Source of the DNA: an uncultured Pirellulaceae bacterium
GTDB taxonomy: Bacteria > Planctomycetota > Planctomycetia > Pirellulales > Pirellulaceae
NCBI GenBank assembly: GCA_938091115.1
Contig: CALKNI010000124.1
Span: 1 to 35,888 of the forward strand
Direction of reading: 5' to 3'
Length of the DNA: 35,888 nucleotides
The position numbers and the translations under genes were made by a program. The notes beneath the pieces were generated by a model, which worked only from the letters and a program-made list of their open reading frames with translations, made no database searches and had not been told where the DNA came from. Shown here one piece after another: positions 8,885 to 18,700 of this stretch (position 1 is its first letter; every line of letters begins with the position of its first letter).

Positions 8885-11261
8885 ATTACAAATGCTCTCC
8901 GAAATCGAAAGCGTTTTCTGGGCACGGCCTCTCTCGAATGGCTTGCTCAGTGGAATTCTAATCGGAATCGTCCTGTTCAGCATTTACCTTTACCGCCGCC
9001 CTTGGGGTTTGCCTCACTGGCTTCAAGTTTGCCTCGCAGTGAGTCGCATTTTGACTCTCGCTCTGGTGTTCGCCACTTTCCTTGAACCAATGGCTGTGAT
9101 TACTGAATCCCATATAGAAGTAAAAAATTTACCAGTGCTGATCGATGTCTCAGAGAGCATGTCGATGACAGATCAACGTAAACGACCTGATGATTTGCTC
9201 GACGCTGCAGTCGCACTGGGAATGGTTTCTTATGATGAAAAGACCATCGCTGACCAAACCGTAACTCAACTGAACTCAGACCAACGACAAAAAATTGACA
9301 CGTCTTCACGCCTCGATTTAGCGACTGCCGTCATCAACGAATCTGGCCGACCAACACTTGACTCTTTAGGCGAGTCAATGGATTTGCGTTTTCATGCATT
9401 TGGCCAAACTCCTCGCCTGATCAGTGACATTAAAAATTTGACCCGTGATGATCTAATAAATTTAAAAGCAGTAGAATCGAGCACCTCGATTGCTACTTCG
9501 CTTGAAGCAGTCGCCAACTCAAGCAGTGTACCGCCAGCTGGGATCGTCCTTTTATCAGATGGAATCGATAACGAGACTTCCCAACGATCCGAAGCAATCC
9601 TTCGGGATCTCGGAGTACGTGGCATACCCGTGTACACCGTTCCCATCGGTCTTCCCGATCCCGATGACGTTGCGATTCGCAATATTGTTATGCAGGAAGT
9701 TGCCTTTCCGGGCGACAGTGTTCCGGTTCGCGTACAAATCCAGTCCAAAGGCTACGAGCGACGAACTGCGCGCCTGTCCGTTCTTCTCAATGGCCGAAGA
9801 GTCTCACAACAGACGGTACGGCTCAAAGGTGGCCTGCAATTTGAAGACATCGATTTCCGCGTCGATGTTTATGAAAAAGGTGCCGCCCAAATCGCAATCG
9901 CTATCGAACCCTTCGACGATGAAGTTTCTATTGCCAACAATCGGGTGGAACGAAGCATCCGCGTTGTCAATGAAAAAATCAACGTGCTCTACATCGAAGG
10001 AAATTTTCGATGGGAGTATCGCTATCTCCACGCGATTTTGAAACGTGATCCGCGGATCAACGCTACGTTTGTCGCCTCCAACATGGGTCCGGAATTAGCT
10101 CGCAACTCACCTGAGCATATCGAACGCTTTCCGAGCAAACGTGAAGAAGCATTTAAATACGATCTGGTCATCTTAGGTGATGTCGACGCTGCCTTTTTCA
10201 GCGAAGACGAACTGGCATTATTAGAGGAACTGGTTCGAGATCGAGGCGGTTCACTATTAATGCTTTGCGGACCGATGCATTCACCCACTTCCTATACCGA
10301 TACGCCCGTCGAAGCAATGCTTCCGGTTCGGTTTGACGCCGATGAAAAATGGGAAGACGTTTCCGAGTCAATTTTCCCCGTGCTGACGCCCGAAGGCCAG
10401 AACAGCATGGTGATGACTTTGGAGAACGAACAAGCGGACAACGATTTGACTTGGAGTCGAGTGGCACCACTGGATCAACTCCCACCACTGATTGGCCCCA
10501 AGCAGGGTGCCACCGTTCTGGCATCTCTCTCGGATGGCAATTCCAATTCTGAAAGTCGATACCCACTGGTTGCCTGGCAGCGATATGGGACAGGTAAATG
10601 TTTATCCATCACCACTGATCGCCTCTGGCGACTACGATTCAAAACGGGTGACAAATATCACTGGCGAGTCTGGTCTCAGTGCATTCAGTTCTTAACCCTC
10701 TCAAGGCTTATGGGTGAGCACAAACGTATTCGCCTTGAGACAGACCGATCGATCTATCCAGCGGGAACTCAGGGACGGCTTTACGCTCACGTCCTCGACG
10801 AAGATTTTGAGCCAATCGTACAGCCTCGTTTTGAAGTCATCGTCAACAACCTGGACGGCACATCGCTACAACAACGGGTCGTTTTGCAACCAGATCAGTC
10901 TCAACCGGGACTCTACGAAGGTTATTTTTCTCCTCCGGCCGCCGGGCGATACCGCGTACAAGCCAATGAAGATGATCGTAAGCAATCCAACACGACTGAA
11001 TTTCAAGTTACCGATGTCCGTCAGGAGTTGATGGACACCGATGTTCGATTGGAACACCTCCAACGAATCGCTGACCTGACCGGCGGCGAAAACATTAGCG
11101 TCCGGGAACTACCAAAACTCACCACTCTAATCAAAGCAGAAAAGGTCACAACGACCGTGCGGTCGGAACGTCCGCTGTGGGACAATAGCGTCGTTGCCTT
11201 CCTTTTGGTTGCCTTCCTGGGATTTGAATGGATCATGCGAAGGAGATACGACTTACCATGA
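8877..11261 (+). CDS. Second VWA / glutamine-amidotransferase-like membrane protein
   Basis: ATG 8877 is chosen because GGAGG (8867-8871) lies 5 nt upstream. It overlaps the previous gene by 8 nt; the in-frame ATG at 8796 has no such support. The 794-residue product has two N-terminal helices (about 22-39 and 49-68), then a VWA domain with MIDAS D90-x-S92-x-S94. A beta-sandwich region follows. Next comes a class-I glutamine-amidotransferase-like fold beginning INVLYIEGNFRWEYRYL and continuing with DLVILGDVDAAFFS. No catalytic Cys nucleophile is evident there, so that domain is probably non-enzymatic. A single helix (about 772-788) ends the protein. It is paralogous in layout to the preceding BatA-like protein. 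Both are likely inner-membrane components handled by the MoxR ATPase. Confidence 0.9.
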   Translation: MTELQMLSEIESVFWARPLSNGLLSGILIGIVLFSIYLYRRPWGLPHWLQVCLAVSRILTLALVFATFLEPMAVITESHIEVKNLPVLIDVSESMSMTDQRKRPDDLLDAAVALGMVSYDEKTIADQTVTQLNSDQRQKIDTSSRLDLATAVINESGRPTLDSLGESMDLRFHAFGQTPRLISDIKNLTRDDLINLKAVESSTSIATSLEAVANSSSVPPAGIVLLSDGIDNETSQRSEAILRDLGVRGIPVYTVPIGLPDPDDVAIRNIVMQEVAFPGDSVPVRVQIQSKGYERRTARLSVLLNGRRVSQQTVRLKGGLQFEDIDFRVDVYEKGAAQIAIAIEPFDDEVSIANNRVERSIRVVNEKINVLYIEGNFRWEYRYLHAILKRDPRINATFVASNMGPELARNSPEHIERFPSKREEAFKYDLVILGDVDAAFFSEDELALLEELVRDRGGSLLMLCGPMHSPTSYTDTPVEAMLPVRFDADEKWEDVSESIFPVLTPEGQNSMVMTLENEQADNDLTWSRVAPLDQLPPLIGPKQGATVLASLSDGNSNSESRYPLVAWQRYGTGKCLSITTDRLWRLRFKTGDKYHWRVWSQCIQFLTLSRLMGEHKRIRLETDRSIYPAGTQGRLYAHVLDEDFEPIVQPRFEVIVNNLDGTSLQQRVVLQPDQSQPGLYEGYFSPPAAGRYRVQANEDDRKQSNTTEFQVTDVRQELMDTDVRLEHLQRIADLTGGENISVRELPKLTTLIKAEKVTTTVRSERPLWDNSVVAFLLVAFLGFEWIMRRRYDLP

Positions 11262-14200
11262 GTGGCCCTTCTAACGCTGCACAATTCAAACAGCTTGATT
11301 CCCGAATCAAATCGACTTGGCGACGAAACCAATTGCTGCAACTCGTTTCTGGGGTGTTAAGCTTTTGCCGCTGGGCAGTGCCGCTCTTTGTTCTGGCCGT
11401 TGCGATTGACTGGATGACTTCCTTACCCTCGGCAGCGAGATACGTCGTTCTCGTCGGACTGTTGGCAGTCGGGATTTATAAAGCATGGGATTTTGGGTGG
11501 CGTCACCTTCGTCGATTCAATGCCACCCACACTGCCCTGCTCCTTGAAAAACATCATGGAGGAATGGAAAGCCTACTGGTCTCGGCAGTTCAACTTCGAA
11601 AATCAAACAGCGGCAATGGCACATCTTCGGCCATGCGAAACATGACGCTTCAATTAGCCGAAGAGTCAGCAACTGCGGTGAATCCCCAAAAAGCCGTCCC
11701 GTTCGACAAACTCAAATATCCTGCACTGATGGTTTTGGGATTAGGGATTTTGATTGCGTTCTTCACAATCGCAAATACTCCTTTTGCGACCGCCGGGGTG
11801 AAAAGAATTCTTGCACCTTGGTTGGTCGCGGCCTATCCAACCTACACGCACCTCCAATTCGATCAGGAAGACTTAATCGTCAAAGAAGGGGAAAGCGCGG
11901 AAATCATAGTCGGCGTCTCTGGAATTGTACCCAATCAAGCCAAACTGTTTCTTAGCACCGGTCAGGGACGCCCGCGTGAGATAGAACTCGAGATCACCAG
12001 CGGGAATTGCCAATACACAATCGCATCCGCTTCCCGCGACTTTCGATACCGCATCCAAGCGGGCGATGCGAGAAGCGACTGGCACGAGGTTCGCGTCATC
12101 CCTGCCCCGCGAATTAAAAATGTACAGGTTGGGCTCGAATATCCGAAATATCTTCAACGCGACACCGATACAATCGAAGCGTTAACCTTGACCGTACCCG
12201 AAAGCACAACTGTTCACTGGGATCTAACACTCGATCGCCCCATTCGCGATCCCATTCTTCACCGAGACGGTGAAACACCGTTGCCGTTAAAGGTCAGCAA
12301 CGATGGTCTTAAATTAGTGATCGATGAACAGGTAGAAGCTTCCCGTGGCTACAGTTTTTCCTGGATTGATAAAGAACATGGTTTTGATTTTGTCAGCCCC
12401 CGGTATTATCTTCAGGTGGCTGCCGACCAACCACCGAGAGTAGAGCTCACGACTCCGGAGTCCAACGTAAACGCCCTGCTCGGTCGCCAGCTAGACCTGG
12501 CAGTTCGTGCCCGTGATGATCATGGAATTGGTGAAATGAAAATCACCTACGGTGTCAATTTGCGACCGACCAAATCGGTTGCTCTCGCTGTCTCCAACGA
12601 GAACACCGAGGGGGAGCAGAGCATTAACTGGGACTACCGGGATGTTTTACCTGATCTTAAAGTTGGTGATACGGTTTCGTTCGTGATCGAAGTCACCGAT
12701 CGATACCCAACTCCCGATGGTCCTCACAAGGCAATCTCCGACACACGGCGAATCACCTTCCTGACCCGGGAAGAATACCTCACACAAATCGCTCGAAAAA
12801 CAGACCGACTACTAACTCGTGTTCGCACCTCCTATCGACAGGAACGTGCCGCCCACGCACTGGTCAATCAACTCGACCCGCAAAGCGACACCTATCTGCA
12901 AACATGCCAATTGGAAGCGATTCGCCAGGAGATGCTGCGTCAACAACTCAATGATATTGCGGTTGGCGTACAAGACCTGCTCGACGACTTAAAAGCGAAT
13001 AATGTTTCCGATGCCGTTGAATCTGATACCCTCGTTCAAGTTCGTGAAGGGCTCACAACGATTGCAGAAAATCGAGTCGCGAGGGCAGCAGCCTTGTTGC
13101 GTGAACAAACCGGTGCTACCGAGAACGGTACGTTAGACCCAACGCCAGCGACTCAGGTTGTCAACCAAGCCGCTCGTGAACTAGCCGACCTCGTTCTCCA
13201 GCGCGGCATTGATTTTGCCCGGGAAGTGCTCGCCCGAGAATCACGAATGTTCGCTCAAGAACAAGCCGCCCTACGACTCCTCGCAATCCAATTAAAGCAA
13301 GGTACATCAACCGATTCGCTGGTAAAGCGACAAGAAGAACTCGCCGTTTGGACCGACCATCTTATTCAATCTTTGCAAAAGGGAATGCGTTACGACAAAC
13401 GTCCAATTTCAGTGCTTGGGTTAACACGTCGAATAAAAGAACTTCGCTCCAGCGGTGCAGAAGAAAAAATGGCAACGGCGGCCAAGCTAATGCGAGACGG
13501 CAAATTGAACGAACTAACTCCCTTGCCTTCAGAAATCATTGCCGCATTTCTCAGCGCCGAGTTCAGCATGAGGACTGGAGCAGAGTACGCGGCGATCATT
13601 GAATTCCGTTCGCGGTTGAATTCCTTACTTCAACGTCAACAGAAACTTCGGAAACAATGCGAAGCGTTGAGCGATAATGACTTCTCAGGTGGGCGAGCTG
13701 ATATCGTTGCGACTCAGTCCGAGATCCAGGCGGCTCTAGTAACTTCGCTGCTACCTCCAGTGCCCACACCGCGAGCTCGCCTGTTTGACTCCACTTTCCC
13801 CGAGCCACTTCCCGTCGAACAACTTCGATCGGAAACCGAGCAGACCATGGCAGGTGCTCTTGAAAAGCTAAAAACGGGTGAACAAAAACTTGCTGTCGAA
13901 CACCAAATAAAGACCGAAGAGAAAATGATCGAGTTCGCTGAACTCCTCGAATTCGCCTCGCTGGAATTAAGCCTCCGCGCCCAGGGGCTTAATTCACTTG
14001 TCTCCACGGCAACTGAACGAGTTACGCGGATCGAGGACTTTGAGGAACGGCAAATTGATCTGCTCGAACGCACCGAAGAAGCCGCCCTGGATGAAGTCAA
14101 TTCTGAATCGCTCGCCGAAGAACAGCAATTTCTGATGGAAGAAATCAACGAATTCAAGAATGAATTGGTTGGAACCGATGGAGCTGATCAAGACGCGTTA

Positions 14201-15673
14201 CCGCTACTAAGCCAGCTCAAGGTCGCTGCCGACATCACCAAGAGTTCTCTCGATCCTCTAAAATCCAATACCCCTGAAGAAGCACTCGAACTTCAGGAAG
14301 AGGCAGCCGATGCGCTCGCTTTAGCCTTAGAAATCTCTCTCGCTCAATCGGATCGCCTAATGATGCTGCAAGACCTGTATTCATTTCAGCGGTCGGTCGG
14401 AGATGCAAACGGCTGGATGACCGATATCGTAGATGAGCAAACTGACTTAGTTGAGTCGACAAGATCAGCCAAACCCGAAGATGCTTCCAAACTGATTCCA
14501 GTCATGATGAATCTTCGACAATGCTACACTGACATCGCTCCCATACTCGACCTAGTCGCGGGGCGACTCGATGCCGGAACGCCACTCCTATTCGCCGGCA
14601 CTGACTTGGAAGACGCCATTCTTGGAGTCGAAGATGGTGATTTCATCGACGCTACCGACGCTCAGGAAGTCGCTGCCGAATCACTGGCCGAGGTCAGAGT
14701 CCTCGTCGACGCAGTCCAGCGGCAGACTGGATACGTTGCAGAGATTGTGGAGTTCCTGCACGCAACGCAAGCCGACGCGGCCTCGATGGCATTCCAGCAA
14801 GAACAGCTAAAAAAGAGATTGGTCTTAGAAAAAGCAGACATCTCGACCGCTCTAACCGGGCAACAACGTGCACTTCAGCAGCAAGCCGAAATCCATGGTC
14901 GAAAATTAGTAACGGCGACGGGGATGATCACTTTCGCAGGTCCGGCAACTCAAATGCTTACCGCCGCAGAAATGCTGAAATCTGGCAACGCCGACGCCGC
15001 CCTGGGGCAAATGGAACTTGCCGAAGAAACTCTCAAAACGAATGCCGAGGAATTGCTACTCATAATCACAATGCTACACGGGCTTCCTGGTATTGAAGCG
15101 ACCAGTGCCTCCGCAGACGAACTCCTCTTGCTACTCGATGTCCTTGCACTTGCCAGTGACCAGCGCGACCTGTCTCGAGAATCGGAATCCGCGGAACCGG
15201 CTGAGCTAAAAAGCTTATCGAGTCGACAAGACAAATTAATAACAAACATCAAAAATGCTATAACGGGTGATACGCCCGATCCAAAATTGGTGGCTGCAAA
15301 TGCAGCTATTGCCGAAGCGACCCAAACCATGCAGGACTCCAATCCAGAGGGGACGCGTCGCAATCATGAATTAGCCAACGATGCCTTAAGGCAATTCGTC
15401 ATCGAACAAGCCCTGATTCTCGAAACCGCCAAAGGGGTCTCGGCATCCAGCGATGAACCGATTCTTACGGAGGCTGAGACTACTGACCTAAGCCTGTCGG
15501 TTGCCAACTTTGTTTCAGATTTTGTCAGCGGAGAGGCTCCCAAGGACAAGAAAACTGAATGGGAGGTCCTTGGCGAACGTGAACGTGCCGCTCTAAATCA
15601 GAATTTTGCTCGGGAATTGCCTTTAGAGTATCGTGGAACGCTTAAGAATTATTACGAGAGGGTCGCTAAATGA
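11258..15673 (+). CDS. Giant DUF4175-like coiled-coil membrane protein
   Basis: ATG 11258 overlaps the preceding TGA (ATGA) and gives 1471 residues; AGGAG at 11241-11245 is nearby. Two N-terminal helices (about 32-50 and 58-76) and a third (about 147-166) resemble the membrane part of DUF4175 proteins. Beta-rich extracytoplasmic modules follow (about 190-520), including YPTYTHLQFDQEDLIVKEGE and DQPPRVELTTP. The remaining 950 or so residues are almost entirely charged, alanine- and glutamate-rich helix, predicted by eye as long coiled coil, with no enzyme motif. It may span or scaffold the periplasm. In family context, DUF4175-like proteins occur with MoxR/VWA loci in planctomycetes (from memory). 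Its stop overlaps the next start, again ATGA. Confidence 0.85.
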   Translation: MSGPSNAAQFKQLDSRIKSTWRRNQLLQLVSGVLSFCRWAVPLFVLAVAIDWMTSLPSAARYVVLVGLLAVGIYKAWDFGWRHLRRFNATHTALLLEKHHGGMESLLVSAVQLRKSNSGNGTSSAMRNMTLQLAEESATAVNPQKAVPFDKLKYPALMVLGLGILIAFFTIANTPFATAGVKRILAPWLVAAYPTYTHLQFDQEDLIVKEGESAEIIVGVSGIVPNQAKLFLSTGQGRPREIELEITSGNCQYTIASASRDFRYRIQAGDARSDWHEVRVIPAPRIKNVQVGLEYPKYLQRDTDTIEALTLTVPESTTVHWDLTLDRPIRDPILHRDGETPLPLKVSNDGLKLVIDEQVEASRGYSFSWIDKEHGFDFVSPRYYLQVAADQPPRVELTTPESNVNALLGRQLDLAVRARDDHGIGEMKITYGVNLRPTKSVALAVSNENTEGEQSINWDYRDVLPDLKVGDTVSFVIEVTDRYPTPDGPHKAISDTRRITFLTREEYLTQIARKTDRLLTRVRTSYRQERAAHALVNQLDPQSDTYLQTCQLEAIRQEMLRQQLNDIAVGVQDLLDDLKANNVSDAVESDTLVQVREGLTTIAENRVARAAALLREQTGATENGTLDPTPATQVVNQAARELADLVLQRGIDFAREVLARESRMFAQEQAALRLLAIQLKQGTSTDSLVKRQEELAVWTDHLIQSLQKGMRYDKRPISVLGLTRRIKELRSSGAEEKMATAAKLMRDGKLNELTPLPSEIIAAFLSAEFSMRTGAEYAAIIEFRSRLNSLLQRQQKLRKQCEALSDNDFSGGRADIVATQSEIQAALVTSLLPPVPTPRARLFDSTFPEPLPVEQLRSETEQTMAGALEKLKTGEQKLAVEHQIKTEEKMIEFAELLEFASLELSLRAQGLNSLVSTATERVTRIEDFEERQIDLLERTEEAALDEVNSESLAEEQQFLMEEINEFKNELVGTDGADQDALPLLSQLKVAADITKSSLDPLKSNTPEEALELQEEAADALALALEISLAQSDRLMMLQDLYSFQRSVGDANGWMTDIVDEQTDLVESTRSAKPEDASKLIPVMMNLRQCYTDIAPILDLVAGRLDAGTPLLFAGTDLEDAILGVEDGDFIDATDAQEVAAESLAEVRVLVDAVQRQTGYVAEIVEFLHATQADAASMAFQQEQLKKRLVLEKADISTALTGQQRALQQQAEIHGRKLVTATGMITFAGPATQMLTAAEMLKSGNADAALGQMELAEETLKTNAEELLLIITMLHGLPGIEATSASADELLLLLDVLALASDQRDLSRESESAEPAELKSLSSRQDKLITNIKNAITGDTPDPKLVAANAAIAEATQTMQDSNPEGTRRNHELANDALRQFVIEQALILETAKGVSASSDEPILTEAETTDLSLSVANFVSDFVSGEAPKDKKTEWEVLGERERAALNQNFARELPLEYRGTLKNYYERVAK

Positions 15674-16737
15674 ATGCGATGATCTATCTAAAAACTTTAG
15701 GCGCCCTGCTGTTACTATTAACACCGCTCTCGGTTTCAGCTCAGGATCCTCCCGATCCACAACCGAGATCAGTCGCAGTTCAGGAATCAGACGGCGCACC
15801 TGAGTTGACCGAAGCTGCGGATAAAGCGATCGAACGTGGCCTTCAGTTTCTCCTCAAATCACAAAATAAAAATGGCTCATGGACTGGCGAAAACGGAGCG
15901 ACCGATATCGGTGGGACTTCTCTCGCTCTGATGGCTTTCATGGTGAAAGGGCACTTCCCGGGATTTGGCAGGCATGGTGCCGCCCTCGATCGAGCCAAAA
16001 ACTATTTGCTTCAGCGAGCCGACGAATCGCCCAATGGAGCAATGGGCAGCATGTACGAACACGGACTATTCACTCTCGCTCTTTCCGAGCTGTGGGGAAT
16101 GACCAAGGACGTCGAAGACAACAAGCGGATTCAAGTCGCCTTGGAGCATTCTGTCCAGGTGATCCTGAGAGCTCAAAGCCCACTGGGTGGATGGAGATAT
16201 GGTGCCCGACCCGATGCTGGACAAGACACTTCGGTAACTTCCACCGTCTTTGTTTCGCTCGCTTCAGCCAGACAGGCCGGCATCCTCGTTCCCACTGAAA
16301 CTATCAATCGAGTGGTCGATTACTATCGCGAACAGGTTTGGAATGAAGCAACCGGCGGCTTTGGATACCAGGGAAACACGGGGACGACCCTTGCTTGTAC
16401 CGCCGGTGGCGCCTATGCAGCCCAACTCTGCGGCAAACGTGACACTGAATGGGTTGCTGCCGCGATTCGCCATCTAGAAAACAACCCCAAAGCTTTCAAT
16501 CGCAAAGAACTAGGGCACTTTTACTACGCCCATTACTACGCCATCCAGGCAATGGTTCAGGCTGGAGGCGATCACTATGCCAAATGGTATCCAAAAATCC
16601 GAGACTCCCTAATCGGACTTCAACAGCCCGATGGATCGTGGAACGACTTGGAAAAAGAACCACATCCCCACAAAACACCGATGGCAATCATTACCCTTGG
16701 TACACCCTATCGATACATCCCGGTGTATCAACGATAA
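15670..16737 (+). CDS. Secreted terpene-cyclase-like toroid repeat protein
   Basis: ATG 15670 overlaps the previous stop by 4 nt. The first 24 residues form a signal peptide (hydrophobic LGALLLLLTPLSVSA, with cleavage before QD). The mature part has repeated helical units with GxW-type ends: AIERGLQFLLKSQNKNGSW, QSPLGGWRYG and GLQQPDGSW. These match the alpha/alpha toroid of the prenyltransferase/squalene-oxidase repeat superfamily. No DxDD acid motif of squalene-hopene cyclases is present and the protein is only 355 residues, so terpene cyclisation is unlikely. A binding role in the periplasm is more plausible, as for complement-like toroids. It is part of the same translationally coupled cluster. 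Confidence 0.88.
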   Translation: MNAMIYLKTLGALLLLLTPLSVSAQDPPDPQPRSVAVQESDGAPELTEAADKAIERGLQFLLKSQNKNGSWTGENGATDIGGTSLALMAFMVKGHFPGFGRHGAALDRAKNYLLQRADESPNGAMGSMYEHGLFTLALSELWGMTKDVEDNKRIQVALEHSVQVILRAQSPLGGWRYGARPDAGQDTSVTSTVFVSLASARQAGILVPTETINRVVDYYREQVWNEATGGFGYQGNTGTTLACTAGGAYAAQLCGKRDTEWVAAAIRHLENNPKAFNRKELGHFYYAHYYAIQAMVQAGGDHYAKWYPKIRDSLIGLQQPDGSWNDLEKEPHPHKTPMAIITLGTPYRYIPVYQR

Positions 16738-16796
16738 ATGCCAGAGTGTAACTGCACTAAGAGAGATCTAACGAGGAACTGAAAAGGAAATCAATC

Positions 16797-18689
16797 ATGA
16801 GATCACGAAAACAGATTAACTTGATTGTCACCGTCTGCATTTGCTGTGCGGGGCTAACCCAGATCGCTCAGGCACAAAAAAATAAATCTGAAATTCAACT
16901 CAACTCGCGTGGCAAAGAACTTTTAGCCCAATATACCGACGCACTAAATACTTTAAATTCCGAAGTCGCGGCGGCTCTCCCGAAAATCAATTCCGATAAG
17001 AAACAGGCTTTCCTCGATGTACGTTCCGCACTAGCAGGCATCAAGCCTCCAGCGGAAGCAGAAAATGCTGTTGCGCAAAAGAACTACGAAAAACAAAAAG
17101 AACAATCGGAAGCCAAGGCACTGGTGGAAGCTAGATCTATTTTGAATGACGTCAATGAATTCCTCGCCTCTGACGCACTCGATTCCAAACTGCTTAAGGC
17201 AGCGATTATCCGAAACGCGACCCCACAGGGGCTCGCGGAATTCGCACAGCAAGGACCAGCAGAAGAAAAACTCTTGGAACAGCTCTTCGCAGACGAGGCG
17301 TTGATGAAGCAGATCCTAATTGCTGGAGGGGCAAACGGGGGCGAATACGGCGAAGCAATGCAGGTCTATACGGCAATTTTGGCAAAGAGCCAGCGGGCCC
17401 GCGAAGTTGGAAGTATCTTTCAAAGACTTGCGCTGGGCACGGCGATCCACATGCCATGGATGCTCGGCAAGGAAAAAGGGGGCGTCCACAATATCGTTTA
17501 TCGAACTCAAACCACCGTCGATCAGGTAGAACGCTATCTCCATTACGAACAGGCCTTTCTTGATGGAGAATTAGACCCGGCTTTTAAGGATATGAACACT
17601 TGGGAATGTCGTTTTATCACGGATGATCCTTACAGCAACGAGGATTTGGCATGGACTCGCAAGATGATGCAGACCTACCGACCGGACCATATCACTAATC
17701 CCGATTACAAATGGCGATACGTGCGAATCGTAAAGAGTGATGTCCCCTACGTCAGTCCGACCACGGATCCTGCTCTTGGCACGCCAGCTCAGCAACATAT
17801 TGCTCTTGGCGGGATTTGCGGCCGGCGGGCATTCTATGGACGTCTGGCAACTCGAGCGTTTGGAATTCCATCACGAGCCTCCACACAAACCGGCCACGGA
17901 GCGATGTGCCACTGGACACCTGACGGCTGGGTCGTGTGCCTTGGAGCTTGGTGGTCGAGTGCCTGGTGCGGTCCACAAGGAGGCCTCGACTTCCTTCTCG
18001 ACTCTCAGGCAAGGGAACATACGGACGACTACCTCCAAGTCTTACGGGCCCAATGGATCGGAGATTCGCTTGGCGAGCAGGATGTTAGCATTCGGCAATA
18101 TGGAAGTGGCGGTGGATTTTGGGACGGACTTGCTTTTTATAAAAAACGAGCCATCGTTGAAGACGCTGAGGTCGAAGCGCTCGAACTGGCAGGCGGTATG
18201 AAACTGGGGGAATCCGATGAACTGCTTGGCGACGAGAAGGGGGAAGAAATTGAGATTCCCGAATCAGATAAAACCATTGTCTTAGGCGATGACGGGACCA
18301 TTACGATTCCAGCGGCCGCTTGTGATCGCCCCACCAACAGCACCGACAAAGTTGCCTTCATGAAGAGCTGGGAGGGTGGTACTCAAATCCATTACAGCCG
18401 ACTTGGCCAACGTCCAGAATTAATTAGATATTCGGTCGAAGCTCCAGCTGCGGGCACCTATACCCTGGTCGCCGACGTCGCTACCGTTTCGCCAAAACAA
18501 GAAATCATCCTTAGGCTAAACCGGCGAACATTGATCGACATCTCACTCCCCTACACCAAGGGAATGTGGGACAAATCAAATCCTGTCACGATCGATCTCA
18601 AAGAAGGCCGAAACACACTCATGTTCACTTGCCGAGCGCCAAATCGCGGCGTCACCATGAAAGAAATCCAATTGGTTCCCGCTAAGTAA
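16797..18689 (+). CDS. Secreted transglutaminase-like protein
   Basis: This 630-residue protein has AGGA (16785-16788) 8 nt before the ATG. A signal peptide ends at AQA (residue 26). An N-terminal helical region (27-250) is rich in Lys/Glu. The core (about 290-410) reads LGGICGRRAFYGRLATRAFGIPSRA, then GHGAMCHWTPDGWVV, which is the Cys...His arrangement of transglutaminase-like folds (Cys341, His372). The usual third residue, an Asp after the His strand, is not evident (CLGAWW instead). A C-terminal beta module (about 500-630, ending GRNTLMFTCRAPNR) resembles carbohydrate-binding CBM6/35-type domains. It may be a periplasmic or secreted peptidase or cross-linker, or an inactive binder. It lies 59 nt after the toroid gene and 11 nt before the next. 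Confidence 0.82.
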   Translation: MRSRKQINLIVTVCICCAGLTQIAQAQKNKSEIQLNSRGKELLAQYTDALNTLNSEVAAALPKINSDKKQAFLDVRSALAGIKPPAEAENAVAQKNYEKQKEQSEAKALVEARSILNDVNEFLASDALDSKLLKAAIIRNATPQGLAEFAQQGPAEEKLLEQLFADEALMKQILIAGGANGGEYGEAMQVYTAILAKSQRAREVGSIFQRLALGTAIHMPWMLGKEKGGVHNIVYRTQTTVDQVERYLHYEQAFLDGELDPAFKDMNTWECRFITDDPYSNEDLAWTRKMMQTYRPDHITNPDYKWRYVRIVKSDVPYVSPTTDPALGTPAQQHIALGGICGRRAFYGRLATRAFGIPSRASTQTGHGAMCHWTPDGWVVCLGAWWSSAWCGPQGGLDFLLDSQAREHTDDYLQVLRAQWIGDSLGEQDVSIRQYGSGGGFWDGLAFYKKRAIVEDAEVEALELAGGMKLGESDELLGDEKGEEIEIPESDKTIVLGDDGTITIPAAACDRPTNSTDKVAFMKSWEGGTQIHYSRLGQRPELIRYSVEAPAAGTYTLVADVATVSPKQEIILRLNRRTLIDISLPYTKGMWDKSNPVTIDLKEGRNTLMFTCRAPNRGVTMKEIQLVPAK

Positions 18690-18700
18690 CGAAATACGAC

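Noticed and set aside
13714-14157. 147-codon open frame antisense to the DUF4175-like gene
   Set aside because: Ser/Arg-rich composition is typical of the reverse shadow of an Ala/Glu/Leu-rich coding sequence. No start context or family resemblance.
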